This document shows, in pieces, positions 1 through 7,866 of a stretch of 64,000 nt of DNA. The position numbers and the translations under genes are program-made. The stretch's first letter is position 1, and the number at the start of each line of letters is the position of its first letter. This DNA comes from Brevibacillus gelatini (GTDB lineage Bacteria; Bacillota; Bacilli; Brevibacillales; Brevibacillaceae). The stretch covers positions 62,001 to 126,000 of the forward strand of contig NZ_RHHS01000008.1 of assembly GCF_003710935.1 (NCBI RefSeq). The letters are read 5' to 3'. Under the pieces are notes generated by a model. The model worked only from the letters and a program-made list of their open reading frames with translations, had not been told where the DNA came from and did not search any database.

Positions 1-118
1 AGGCCGATTTGTACAGGACAAAGCCCGTACTGTCCGCATTCGCAGACCCTCCGATTCCCCATGCCAACACTCCGGTCAGCCCAACTGCCAGTCCGACCGC
101 CAGCCATTTTTTTCGCAT
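1..118 (-). CDS. exported protein, N-terminal fragment
   Basis: The first 39 codons of a minus-strand gene that continues off the left edge of the window. The start ATG at 118 follows a strong AGGAGGG ribosome site. The peptide begins MRKKWLAVGLAVGLTGVLAW and ends its signal segment near GGSANADS, which fits a Sec signal peptide with cleavage after Ala-Asn-Ala. The mature part visible (TGFVLYKSA) is too short to name a family, so only export is supported. Confidence 0.6.
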   Translation of the reverse strand, partial: MRKKWLAVGLAVGLTGVLAWGIGGSANADSTGFVLYKSA

Positions 119-326
119 TCCTCATCCCTCCTGTTTGGTTGAAAGCTGCTTACTTTCTCTACAAGCGATGATAAGGGCGAGGTCTAAACGCGCTCTAAAC
201 GAATTCTAAAAAAAGTATAAAAACATGCCCGCACCTACAGCGCATTCGCTGCGCACAAATCTGTCAGACATGGTATATTGGTAAAAATAACTTTATCAGA
301 ATGGACGAAAAGCGAGGTTGAAAACG

Positions 327-1205
327 ATGAACAAGCAGGAAGGCTACATAGAGGTTCCCGGCGGCCGAGTGTGGTACACCCGCGTCGGCACAGGCGAACA
401 GACGCCGCTGATCGTGCTGCACGGCGGCCCCGGCAATACGCACGCTCCGCTCAAGTCAACCCTGCACGTATTGGGCGACGAGCGTCCGGTCATTTTTTAC
501 GACCAGCTCGGCTCGGGGAACTCCGACCGGCCGACCGATGCGTCCTTGTGGAAAACGGAGCGGTTCGTGGAAGAACTGGCCTGCATCCGGCAAGCGCTCG
601 GACTTTCGCAAACGCACATCCTTGGCCATTCGTGGGGAACGATGCTGGCGGCGGCGTACTTGCTTGACACCCGGCCTGCTGGCGTGTCGAGCGTGATTTT
701 TTCCAGTCCGTGCCTCAGCGCCCAGCGCTGGAAGGAAGACGCAGACCGCCTGATCGCCCGACTGCCAAAAGAGGTGCAGCAGACGATTGCCCGGCACGAA
801 GAACGAGGAACGACCGATTCGGAGGAGTATCAGGAGGCAATGAAGGAGTATTACGCCCGGTACGTGTGCCGCCTGGAGCCATTGCCGGAAGTGCTCGCCG
901 AAAGCCGCCGGAAAGCGAACAAGGACGTGTACATGACAATGTGGGGCCCGTCCGAGTTTTGTCCGACAGGCAACCTGAAAACGTTCGACTACACGCCGAA
1001 GCTGCATCAGCTTGACATCCCGGCCCTGTTCATCTGCGGCCGCCACGACGAGGCGACGCCCGAGTCGACGCGCTACTACCAGTCGCTTGTGCCGGGCGCG
1101 GAATTTCACGTTTTGGAAAACAGCTCTCACATGGGCTATCTGGAGGAAACGGCCGAGTACGTGCAGACCGTCCGCGAATTTTTGCGGAAAGTGGACAAGC
1201 GATGA
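327..1205 (+). CDS. proline iminopeptidase-type alpha/beta hydrolase
   Basis: A 292-residue alpha/beta hydrolase of the proline iminopeptidase family (peptidase S33), which removes N-terminal proline from peptides in the cytoplasm. Visible marks are the oxyanion loop HGGPG (32-36), the DQLGSGNSD segment (59-67), the nucleophile elbow GHSWG with Ser102, and candidate acid and base Asp241 ([10 protein letters not shown]) and His268 (SSHMG). The ATG at 327 is preferred over an in-frame TTG at 318, because the GCGAGG ribosome site lies 9 bases before the ATG and touches the TTG. The gene stands alone and ends at a hairpin. True substrate preference cannot be read from sequence. Confidence 0.88.
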   Translation: MNKQEGYIEVPGGRVWYTRVGTGEQTPLIVLHGGPGNTHAPLKSTLHVLGDERPVIFYDQLGSGNSDRPTDASLWKTERFVEELACIRQALGLSQTHILGHSWGTMLAAAYLLDTRPAGVSSVIFSSPCLSAQRWKEDADRLIARLPKEVQQTIARHEERGTTDSEEYQEAMKEYYARYVCRLEPLPEVLAESRRKANKDVYMTMWGPSEFCPTGNLKTFDYTPKLHQLDIPALFICGRHDEATPESTRYYQSLVPGAEFHVLENSSHMGYLEETAEYVQTVREFLRKVDKR

Positions 1206-1256
1206 TTTTCCGTTTTTTGGCAGACGTCTATTGGCAAAAAGGTGCTCTCCTACCAC

Positions 1257-1296
1257 GAAAAAACGATACTCCCACTACAGGAAGTATCGTTTTTAG
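1257..1296. terminator. bidirectional terminator
   Basis: An 11-bp inverted repeat AAAACGATACT / AGTATCGTTTT (1260-1270 and 1283-1293) with T-runs on both strands. It serves the peptidase gene on the plus strand and the truncated PBP gene on the minus strand. Confidence 0.85.
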
Positions 1297-1297
1297 C

Positions 1298-1882
1298 TTA
1301 CAAGCCTTGAGTATTTGCGGATTGCCGCGATGTGACCACCACTCTCCGCCCTGCCCGGTCCAATACCTCTCCCCGCTGCGGACGAAACGTGTTCGCTCGC
1401 AGCTTGTCCCCATGCTCCAGCTCAGGCAGCAGGAAGGACGGATTCCAGTTGATGTACCAATCCAGCTTGTCGTTTTGCATTTCTTTGAGCAAAATTGCTT
1501 TGCCTGTAAAGGAAATCGGCTCGACAAACGTCTGCATGCTGAGCCGGTAGTGAAAGCAGATTTTCCCGTCTTCGTCCGGGACAACGTCTTCGGTGTACAG
1601 TGGTTCTACGGAGATATGCGTAGCCTCGATCCCTCTGTAGATGTTTTCATAGCGCGAGACAAACTCTTCCTTGCTCACCCTTGCTTTCGCATCCAGCGAG
1701 AGCTGCTCGTACATGTCGCTAAACTGCTGCTGCTTCCATTTTGTCGTGTAGGCCGTAAAAGCCGCCTTTGCCATTTCTCCCTCTTGCTTCGGCCTCTGCT
1801 GCCAATAGTCCCAGATGAGGAAGAAAAATCCCGACAAAATGACGAGAAAGACACTCCAGAAACAAAACCATGCCTTTTTCAC
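1298..1882 (-). pseudogene. truncated penicillin-binding protein (MecA_N domain only)
   Basis: A 194-residue reading frame with an N-terminal membrane anchor (roughly residues 4-24) followed by the NTF2-like MecA_N domain found at the start of PBP2a/PbpC-type class B penicillin-binding proteins. Residues 158-180 include DKLRANTFRPQRGEVLDRAG, matching the segment that normally links MecA_N to the PBP dimerisation domain. The family signature breaks off straight after RGEVLDRAGR, continues for about a dozen unrelated residues, and meets a terminator. The dimerisation and transpeptidase domains (SxxK, SxN, KTG) are absent, so the product cannot be a transpeptidase. It may be a decaying remnant or a retained anchored NTF2-like protein. 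Confidence 0.72.
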
Positions 1883-2074
1883 CAGTTCCTCCCCTTCCTG
1901 TTCACACGATAAACCAGCAGAAACCAGGAATATATGGAAAAAAGCTGATGAAACGATAACATTTTGCTCATAAACAGATGATAACTGTCAGACAATTTTA
2001 CAGCCTGATTAGCCAAAACAGCCGCTCTCATTTTCAGCCAGCAAAAAAGGAAGACCGCTGGCTCGTCTCCCTTT
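1883..2074. other. intergenic, nothing specific seen
   Basis: A 192-base AT-rich gap between two minus-strand genes. It must hold the promoter of the truncated PBP gene and the end of the FHA gene. No hairpin or conserved motif stands out. Confidence 0.4.
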
Positions 2075-2767
2075 TTACTCTTCCCACATATAGCCGAATC
2101 GGGGAATCGTCGTTACTTTTTGTCCGTACTTGCCCAGCCGCTTGCGCAAACGGTAGACAAGCGCATTGATTTCGGCGCGCCCGACATCCGGGACGCTGAT
2201 TTCGGCGTGAATCATTCGCTCAGGCCAGATCGCCACCATGATTTCCTCGTAGCTGACCGCCTGATTGGCCCGTTGATACAAAAGCGTGAGCAAATCCATA
2301 TCTTTTCCCGTCAAAGGAATTCGCGCCCCATCGAGCCGGATTTCCCGGCGCTCCAGATTGATGACCAGGCCGGATGATGCGGCAGCGGGAACGGTTGCGT
2401 GCAGCAGCGGAAAAGAAAATTCTCTGGTGACATCCAGTTCGCTGCCTTCCGCAAAAAAGACCAGCTCGACGACTCCTTTGGCAAGACTGATTAGATCGCC
2501 GTGAAACAGCGGCTGCGGCGTTTGGCGAATCGGCGCCCCGTTCACCTCTGTTCCGTGCTTGCTCTCCAGGTCGGAGATCGTATATTGATTGCCGATTTTG
2601 CGGATCACGGCATGTCTTCTTGATACATATGGGCTGGAAAAAGCGATGTCAGGCGCGAGCTGGCTCCCTCGCCGCCCAATCGTGTACTCGTCCCTGCGCA
2701 GGAACCGGCGTTTTTGCACAAGCTCCGGATCGCCTTTTTTGATAAGGACATAGACGCCGTCTTCCAA
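2075..2767 (-). CDS. FHA domain - winged-helix DNA-binding fusion regulator
   Basis: A 230-residue protein with two domains. Residues 25-100 form a forkhead-associated domain, which binds phosphothreonine peptides: GR at 31-32, Ser49 and Arg-Arg-His around 50-52, and HGTEVNG at 71-77. Residues about 135-229 form an OmpR/PhoB-type winged-helix DNA-binding domain (RREIRLDGARIPLTGKDMDL, then a recognition helix and wing ending in GYMW). There is no receiver domain. The natural reading is a transcription factor controlled by Ser/Thr kinase signalling rather than by His-Asp phosphorelay, but no kinase gene is nearby. The start ATG is well placed. Confidence 0.85.
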   Translation of the reverse strand: MEDGVYVLIKKGDPELVQKRRFLRRDEYTIGRRGSQLAPDIAFSSPYVSRRHAVIRKIGNQYTISDLESKHGTEVNGAPIRQTPQPLFHGDLISLAKGVVELVFFAEGSELDVTREFSFPLLHATVPAAASSGLVINLERREIRLDGARIPLTGKDMDLLTLLYQRANQAVSYEEIMVAIWPERMIHAEISVPDVGRAEINALVYRLRKRLGKYGQKVTTIPRFGYMWEE

Positions 2768-2775
2768 CGTTCATC

Positions 2776-2848
2776 ACCTCAAAAAAGAGTTGCAGCTATC
2801 CGTATTTAATTACATACGAAACGACCGAAAAGTCAACTCTTTTTTCCC
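2776..2848 (-). terminator. long-loop hairpin between cupin and FHA genes
   Basis: AAAAAGAGTTG near 2778 pairs with CAACTCTTTTTT near 2838. On the minus strand it ends in a T-run, fitting termination of the cupin gene. The loop also holds a TTGACT box followed by AT-rich sequence that could be the FHA gene promoter. Confidence 0.55.
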
Positions 2849-2872
2849 CTATCTCAGCCGCCGAAAGCGCCC

Positions 2873-3202
2873 TCATGAACAGCGCTTGAGTGCCGCCAGC
2901 TTTTTCGGCTCAATTGTCAGCAGGTGGCAAACTCCGTTCGGGACGAACAGCTTGTACGCCATCCCTTTTGGCACGACCAGAAGCTCTCCCGCCTCGATCC
3001 AAATATTCCGCTCATGGGACATCAAGAGCAATCTTCCGTTGACGACCAGAATCATCTCGTCCTGCTGGTCGTTCTGTTGCCAGGGATACTCCCCCGAAAG
3101 CTGCTCCAGCCTGATCGCCGAATCGTTCAGCTCGCCCACGATCATTGAACTCCAAGACTCCTGTAACAGTGAAAACTGCTCCGCGATGTTTATTTTCTCC
3201 AT
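2873..3202 (-). CDS. small cupin-domain protein
   Basis: A 109-residue single-domain cupin. The beta-barrel strands are visible as EYPWQQNDQQDEMILVVNGR, then IEAGELLVVPKGMAYKLFVP and CHLLTIEP. The usual two-His metal motif is weak: the first motif reads WQQNDQQDEM without a His pair, so metal binding or catalysis is doubtful and a ligand-binding role is as likely. The ATG at 3202 follows an AAGGGGAG ribosome site. It stands between the D-cysteine desulfhydrase and FHA genes on the same strand. Confidence 0.75.
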   Translation of the reverse strand: MEKINIAEQFSLLQESWSSMIVGELNDSAIRLEQLSGEYPWQQNDQQDEMILVVNGRLLLMSHERNIWIEAGELLVVPKGMAYKLFVPNGVCHLLTIEPKKLAALKRCS

Positions 3203-3318
3203 GATGGTTCTCTCCCCTTTGTCCCCACGATAATACAAAAGGGAGGCGGGAAATATAGCAGCGATCTGATAAATTCATGATAGTTTCGGTCACAGAACGA
3301 TGATAAGATACGGAAAAT

Positions 3319-4323
3319 TCAAACCTTCGGCAAAAACAGCTCCGGTACCGTGTACAGCGCAGGAGAGCCGCCTGTGTGCAGGAACAGCACGTGATCGTCC
3401 CGGCCAAAGCGCCCTTCGCGGACAAGCCCGATCAGGCCAGCCATCGCTTTGCCCGTGTAGACGGGGTCGAGCAATATCCCTTCTGTCCGGGCTACAAGCT
3501 GCACAGCCTCGACCATTTCCTCTGTCGGAATCGCGTAGCCCGGCCCGACAAACCTGTCCTCGCACTGCACCCACTCCGGCTGAATCTGGCCTTCCAGCCC
3601 CACCCAAGCGGCTGTGCGCTGCAAAAGCTCCAGCACCTTCGCTTCCTGGGCGGCGCGGTCGCGGCTGACGTTGACGCCAATTACCTTTGTGCCAGACTGT
3701 CTTGCGGCGAACCCGGCAATCAGCCCTGCCTGCGTCCCGCCGCTGCCTGTCGCCGTCACGACGTAATCGTAAGGGGTGCAGCTCTCCCACGCCTGCTGCT
3801 CGATTTCCTCCGCGCACGCCATGTAGCCGAGCGAGCCGACCTCGTTGGAGCCGCCGACCGGAATCAGGTACGGCTTTCTCCCCGCTTTTCGCAAGCTTTC
3901 GGCGAGCACGTCCATCTCTGCCAGCAAGTCTTTGTCTGCAGAAACGACTTCGATTTTTTCAGCGCCCAGCAAATGGAACAGCAAGTGGTTCCCGCTCGCC
4001 TGCGGATTGTAGTCGCCTGTTTCGGGCGCGGACAAAACAAGCTGGCAGCGCAATCCTTCGCGCACCGCCGCGGCCAATGTCAGGCGGCAATGGTTCGATT
4101 GGACGGCCCCGCACGTAATCAGCGTGTCCGCACCTTGCCGGATCGCATCCGCGACCAAATATTCCAGCTTGCGCGTCTTGTTGCCGCCGGCGGTCAAACC
4201 GAGCAAATCGTCGCGCTTGATCGAAATCGTCGGCCCGCCCAACTCCTTCGACAGTCTGCTCAGACGCTCGATCGGCGTCGGGCCTGGCGTGTATATTTTG
4301 CGCTCATAGCGAATTGGCTTCAT
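3319..4323 (-). CDS. dcyD: D-cysteine desulfhydrase (PLP-dependent)
   Basis: A 334-residue fold-type II PLP enzyme of the ACC deaminase / D-cysteine desulfhydrase family, which degrades D-cysteine to pyruvate, ammonia and sulfide in the cytoplasm. The PLP lysine is Lys49 in TAGGNKTRKLE. Further marks are CGAVQSNHCR (about 71-80), the phosphate-binding glycine loop TGSGGTQAG (about 192-200) and the closing GGSPALY segment. Length matches the family. Separating it from ACC deaminase by sequence alone is uncertain, but the overall pattern favours desulfhydrase. It adds to a sulfur theme also seen with mccA and mccB. Confidence 0.82.
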   Translation of the reverse strand: MKPIRYERKIYTPGPTPIERLSRLSKELGGPTISIKRDDLLGLTAGGNKTRKLEYLVADAIRQGADTLITCGAVQSNHCRLTLAAAVREGLRCQLVLSAPETGDYNPQASGNHLLFHLLGAEKIEVVSADKDLLAEMDVLAESLRKAGRKPYLIPVGGSNEVGSLGYMACAEEIEQQAWESCTPYDYVVTATGSGGTQAGLIAGFAARQSGTKVIGVNVSRDRAAQEAKVLELLQRTAAWVGLEGQIQPEWVQCEDRFVGPGYAIPTEEMVEAVQLVARTEGILLDPVYTGKAMAGLIGLVREGRFGRDDHVLFLHTGGSPALYTVPELFLPKV

Positions 4324-4447
4324 GGAAACGGCTCCCTTCGGACTTGATTAGATAGGAATACGCTTTGGCTTTTGCCGATTCCTTCTTGATAGGCTGTGTG
4401 TTCTTTTTACAAGGTAGCTTTCCGCTTTTGCACCGCTATATTTTTCA

Positions 4448-4480
4448 TTGACAAGAAGATCCTCCTACAATTACCATAAT
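4448..4480 (+). promoter_or_regulatory. possible promoter of the DUF2569 gene
   Basis: A perfect -35 box TTGACA at 4448-4453 is followed by CATAAT at 4475-4480, with a long 21-base spacer, or by the weaker TTACCA at the ideal 17 bases. It lies 36 bases before the DUF2569 start. Confidence 0.4.
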
Positions 4481-4515
4481 TTAGTTCGCAATTCACAAAG
4501 AAATGGAGGAATTTC

Positions 4516-5010
4516 ATGAACACAAACCTGGAAACGCAAAAGCCGGAGCCAACAGGCTTGGGTGGATGGCTGATCCTGCCCGCTATCAGCATCATTTTTA
4601 CTCCGATTGGGCAGCTTTTCTCTCTCGCTGACATTTTTGTCAACTACTCAGGCACCATTGAGCTGTTGGGGCCGTATATGGAAACAAGCATGCTACTCAC
4701 CGTTTATTATTATGGCAGCATTTTGTTTGAAATCGCGCTATTGTTCTATTCGATTTTCCTGCTGTTGGCATTTTTCCGCAAAAAGAAAAGCGCTCCGGAC
4801 ATGTTCATCGGACTGCTGCTTGTTATGCTAACCGTATCCATAGTGGACATGCTCGCCTGGTCTTACATCGCCAAGCTTTTCCCGAACGGAAGCGAAACCG
4901 GAGCCGTAGCCGATACAGGGCGCAGTCTGATCCGCGCAGGTATCAGCGCCATGATCTGGATTCCGTATTTCCGCCTATCCAGGCGAGTCAAAAACACTTT
5001 CGTCCGCTAG
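4516..5010 (+). CDS. DUF2569 family membrane protein
   Basis: A 164-residue integral membrane protein with about four transmembrane segments (near 17-40, 65-90, 97-118, 135-155). The N-terminal GLGGWLILPAISIIFTPIG matches the start of DUF2569 (YdgK-like) proteins, whose function is unknown. A GGAGG ribosome site lies 8 bases before the ATG. It is a single-gene unit. Confidence 0.78.
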   Translation: MNTNLETQKPEPTGLGGWLILPAISIIFTPIGQLFSLADIFVNYSGTIELLGPYMETSMLLTVYYYGSILFEIALLFYSIFLLLAFFRKKKSAPDMFIGLLLVMLTVSIVDMLAWSYIAKLFPNGSETGAVADTGRSLIRAGISAMIWIPYFRLSRRVKNTFVR

Positions 5011-5042
5011 AGTCACCGAAAGATTGCCCTCTTTGCGACAGC

Positions 5043-5091
5043 GCCTGCCCGCGTGCGATGATCCGGAAGGAAAACGAGCACGCGAGCAGGC
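5043..5091. other. 14-bp inverted repeat downstream of DUF2569 gene
   Basis: GCCTGCCCGCGTGC at 5043-5056 pairs with GCACGCGAGCAGGC at 5078-5091, with one mismatch and a 21-base loop. No T-run follows on either side, so it is not a standard intrinsic terminator. Confidence 0.5.
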
Positions 5092-5188
5092 CGCTAGAGT
5101 CTGCAAGCAAGAAGGAGTGTGGGCGAAGCTGTAGACAGCGGACAATCGGCACCAGACACCTAGGCGTTGCGTTCTTGCGCTTGCCCTG

Positions 5189-5422
5189 CTAATGGGCTGC
5201 CGAGAGCTTTTCCACCAGCCGATCAAGCAGTTCCTGTCCGTCGTTGCCCACGATATTTTTGCCGTTGTACAGCGCAAACGGCTTTTCCAGACATTGACCG
5301 CAATAGTTGAGGCACCGCCCGTCGATCAGCTCCACATCGGGAAATTTCCTGACCTCGTTTCTCACCCACTCCAGACTGCCTTGAAGATTACACGGGCAAA
5401 ATTTGATTGTATGCACCATCAT
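5189..5422 (-). CDS. DUF1450 family small Cys-rich protein
   Basis: A 77-residue protein of the DUF1450 (YuzB-like) family. Cysteines are at 9, 11, 37, 41 and 44 (FCPCN and RCLNYCGQC), a spacing that suggests metal or Fe-S binding or thioredoxin-like redox use; the function is not established. AAGGAGGA lies 5-8 bases before two adjacent ATG codons (5422 and 5419). A second DUF1450 gene is at 27600-27863. This copy is not in the conserved yuz/yut context and may be a paralogue with a separate role. Confidence 0.8.
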   Translation of the reverse strand: MMVHTIKFCPCNLQGSLEWVRNEVRKFPDVELIDGRCLNYCGQCLEKPFALYNGKNIVGNDGQELLDRLVEKLSAAH

Positions 5423-5646
5423 CGTCTTCCTCCTTACTCCATCCATAAATGGCATGCCGCTTCTAGCTGGATTTTACAGTCAATTCAGAATTGACAGCAA
5501 GAACACGCGTAAAACCGCAAACGCTTTAAAGCGGCAAGGAAGCCGAAAAGGCCGGGCAGGCTACCAGAACTGTTTGAGTGTCTGGAACCGCTCGGCCTTT
5601 TTTGGTTATAGGCGTGCAGCCGTGGCTGTACAGCGCAAGCAGCCGC

Positions 5647-6582
5647 TTACGCCTGTTGCAGCAAAAACTGTTTGCCGTACTCGCCGTGATCGAGAATCAT
5701 CGGGTGTTCGATCTGGATCGTCGAATGCTCGATGCTGTACTTCGTTTTCAGCAGATGATTGATGCCAAGAATCACACAATACGGCTGAATATTCTCGCGC
5801 ACAAACACGTGTGCCGTCAGCGAGTAATGGTCCGTCGATACCGCCCACAGGTGCAGCTCGTGCACGTCGTAGACGCCTTCCACACTGGCGAGGTCTGCAC
5901 GGATTTGGTCGAGGTCAAACTGCTCCGGTACGGATTCCATCAGGACGGCCAGCGATTCGCGGATGATTTTGACGCCGCCCATAAAGATGATTCCCCCGAT
6001 CACCATGCTAATCAACGGGTCAAAGAGGGAGTAGCCTGTGAAGGAAATGAGCACCGCCGACACGATGACGCCAACAGAGCTGAGCAGGTCGCCGATAAAG
6101 TGCCAGAGGGCGCTTTTTACATTCAAATTGTCCTCTTCCTTGGTGCTTCTCGACAGCACGATTGTCAATACGATGTTCACGATCAACCCGATGGAAGCGA
6201 TTGTCAGCATCAGCTGCAAGTCGACGTCTTGCGGATGAATCATCCGGTTCACCCCTTCAAACGCGATCCCAAGCGCAATCACAGCAAGCGCCAGACCGTT
6301 CAAAAACGAAGCGATGATTTCAAAGCGCAAAAAGCCAAACGTATACTTTTTCGTCGGCTTGCGCGTCGCCATGTAAATCGCGGCCATGCTCAGAGCGAGT
6401 GCAACGACATCCGAAATCATATGCGCCGAGTCGGACAAAAGAGCAAGCGAGTTGGACAACAGGCCGCCGACGATTTCCACGATGGTAAAGAACAAAGTCA
6501 GGATCAATGTAATCCACAACGTTTTCTTTGATTTTTGCTGTTCCTTCACGTGATCGAGATGGTGATAATCAACATGTTGCAT
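5647..6582 (-). CDS. czcD: cation diffusion facilitator (CzcD-type metal efflux)
   Basis: A 311-residue cation diffusion facilitator with a His-rich N-terminus (HVDYHHLDH), six predicted membrane segments and a C-terminal cytoplasmic ferredoxin-like domain. The transport site residues are visible: Asp51-Ser-Ala-His54 and Asp58 in the second membrane helix, and WHFIGDLLSS in the fifth. Members export Zn2+, Co2+ or Cd2+ by proton antiport. The C-terminal part has HELHLWAV and HVFV His residues typical of metal-sensing dimer domains. No regulator gene is adjacent; the upstream 60 bases are AT-rich without a clear metal-repressor operator. Confidence 0.88.
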   Translation of the reverse strand: MQHVDYHHLDHVKEQQKSKKTLWITLILTLFFTIVEIVGGLLSNSLALLSDSAHMISDVVALALSMAAIYMATRKPTKKYTFGFLRFEIIASFLNGLALAVIALGIAFEGVNRMIHPQDVDLQLMLTIASIGLIVNIVLTIVLSRSTKEEDNLNVKSALWHFIGDLLSSVGVIVSAVLISFTGYSLFDPLISMVIGGIIFMGGVKIIRESLAVLMESVPEQFDLDQIRADLASVEGVYDVHELHLWAVSTDHYSLTAHVFVRENIQPYCVILGINHLLKTKYSIEHSTIQIEHPMILDHGEYGKQFLLQQA

Positions 6583-6823
6583 AAAGCCACCTCCAGTTTC
6601 AAAAGTAGAAAAATTACAATCTAATAATTAATTTAATTATAAGGTGCTTTTGCCGCTTATTCAAATGAATATTTTATGGATCATACTACTGATTTTCATT
6701 CCCAGCCTGGGTACCGCAGCCCTATCTTACAACCTTGTAATCTTATGTAAGGAAAATCGATTTCTTCTTTTGCCGTCTTTGGATACAATTCCCCCATTGA
6801 AGCGGAAAGGGGGACCGTTGTTC

Positions 6824-7423
6824 TTGGACGCCATGCAAATCAATGTTCATGCCTTCCGATTGATTAATGACCTGGGCAAAGAGTACCCGGCGCTCAATCC
6901 CGCGTTTTACGTCATCGCCGAATACACCGTATACGCCTTGGCCGTCTGCGTGCTTCTGTACTGGATGACACGCAGCTATCAAAATCGCGTGATGGTCGTT
7001 TGCGCCATGGCCACGTTTGCGCTTGCGGAAGGACTCGGAAAAATCGCAGGCACTCTGCACTACAACCAACAGCCGTTTGCCGAACTTGCCAATGTGAATC
7101 AGTTGGTGCAAAAAGCGGTGGACAATTCCTTCCCCAGCGACCATACGATTTTGTTTTTTTCCTTTTGCATGAGCTTCTGGCTTTTTAAAAGGAAAGCGGG
7201 CATTCTCTGGATGCTGCTGGCTGTCTGTGTCGGGCTCTCCCGGATCTGGGTAGGCGTACACTATCCGGCGGACGTCATCGCAGGTGCACTCATCAGCATT
7301 GGCTCGGCCGCAATTGTTTTTCTGGTTGTACCACAGCTTTCCGTCGTGCACAGCTTGCTTTCCCTGTACGAAAAAGCAGAGCGTGCTGTTTTGCCTGCCC
7401 GGCTGAGATCCAAGGACTTTTGA
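6824..7423 (+). CDS. PAP2 phosphatase, probable undecaprenyl-diphosphatase (BcrC-like)
   Basis: About 200 residues of a PAP2 (type 2 phosphatidic acid phosphatase) membrane protein. The three family motifs are present: KIAGTLHYNQQPF, FPSDHT, and SRIWVGVHYPADV with the catalytic Ser, His and Asp pattern. BcrC-type members recycle undecaprenyl diphosphate at the outer membrane face and confer bacitracin tolerance. The start is uncertain. AAAGGGGG at 6806-6813 points to TTG at 6824 (or 6818), with ATG at 6833 as the other option. A longer frame reaching back to 6644 has no ribosome site and would add an atypical N-terminus. Confidence 0.75.
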   Translation: MDAMQINVHAFRLINDLGKEYPALNPAFYVIAEYTVYALAVCVLLYWMTRSYQNRVMVVCAMATFALAEGLGKIAGTLHYNQQPFAELANVNQLVQKAVDNSFPSDHTILFFSFCMSFWLFKRKAGILWMLLAVCVGLSRIWVGVHYPADVIAGALISIGSAAIVFLVVPQLSVVHSLLSLYEKAERAVLPARLRSKDF

Positions 7424-7478
7424 CAAAAGCGAGCCCAAAACACTCTGTAGAGCAAAGTGCTTTGGGCTCGTTTTGTCG
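7422..7478. terminator. strong bidirectional terminator
   Basis: An imperfect stem of about 22 bp: GACAAAAGCGAGCCC... (7422-7443) pairs with ...GGGCTCGTTTTGTC (7456-7478). It overlaps the PAP2 stop codon and ends the small minus-strand gene as well. Confidence 0.9.
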
Positions 7479-7482
7479 CTTT

Positions 7483-7563
7483 CTAACGTATTTTACGGAG
7501 GATAATCAGAACATAGCGCAGTTGGGTCACAACGCCGCCTAGCACCATACGCACAAACCACAT
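7483..7563 (-). CDS. 26-residue hydrophobic-basic peptide
   Basis: A short gene below usual size limits. ATG at 7563 follows a very strong AAGGAGGGG ribosome site, and the frame ends TAG at 7483, right against the bidirectional terminator. The peptide starts MWFVRMVLGGVVTQLRYVLI and ends ILRKIR: alternating hydrophobic stretches with five basic residues and no acidic ones. This suits a membrane-inserted or membrane-active micropeptide. I do not recognise a family. The quality of the ribosome site and the terminator argue that it is translated. Confidence 0.5.
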   Translation of the reverse strand: MWFVRMVLGGVVTQLRYVLIILRKIR

Positions 7564-7866
7564 TCCCCCCTCCTTCCCCGTAGCCTTTCCACTCATCAAC
7601 AATTAACTCAAAATTTCTGAATCGATGAAGTCATTCTCTCTTCGAGTGTAGCCTTTTTGTAAGTGCCTTAAAATTTTTCAGTTGCCGTCTGTTAGCCGAA
7701 ACACTGGCTCGATAAATTATCGAAGCACATAGATGTGTGATTTTCACTACTAAAACTAAAAAAGACATAATCGCTCATCGTCGACTAGTCTTCTTTAGTT
7801 TTAGTGCTAGGCAATTAATTTAAAACTTCACACTAAATGTCCAGTTATTTTTGATGTGTAATGCTC
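7564..7866. other. AT-rich intergenic stretch with a 17-bp hairpin
   Basis: About 300 AT-rich bases. The only clear structure is an inverted repeat, ACTAAAACTAAAAAAGA at 7749-7765 against TCTTCTTTAGTTTTAGT at 7789-7805, with one mismatch. It lies downstream of the minus-strand secreted-protein gene and may be its terminator. No gene is seen. Confidence 0.5.

Noticed and set aside
456-1256. 266-codon open frame on the minus strand across the peptidase gene
   Set aside because: It is a shadow of the proline iminopeptidase gene; no ribosome site, His/Arg-heavy composition.
5578-6531. 317-codon plus-strand frame across the CDF gene
   Set aside because: Antisense shadow of the metal-efflux gene, with the unlikely Gln/His/Arg-rich composition typical of such shadows.
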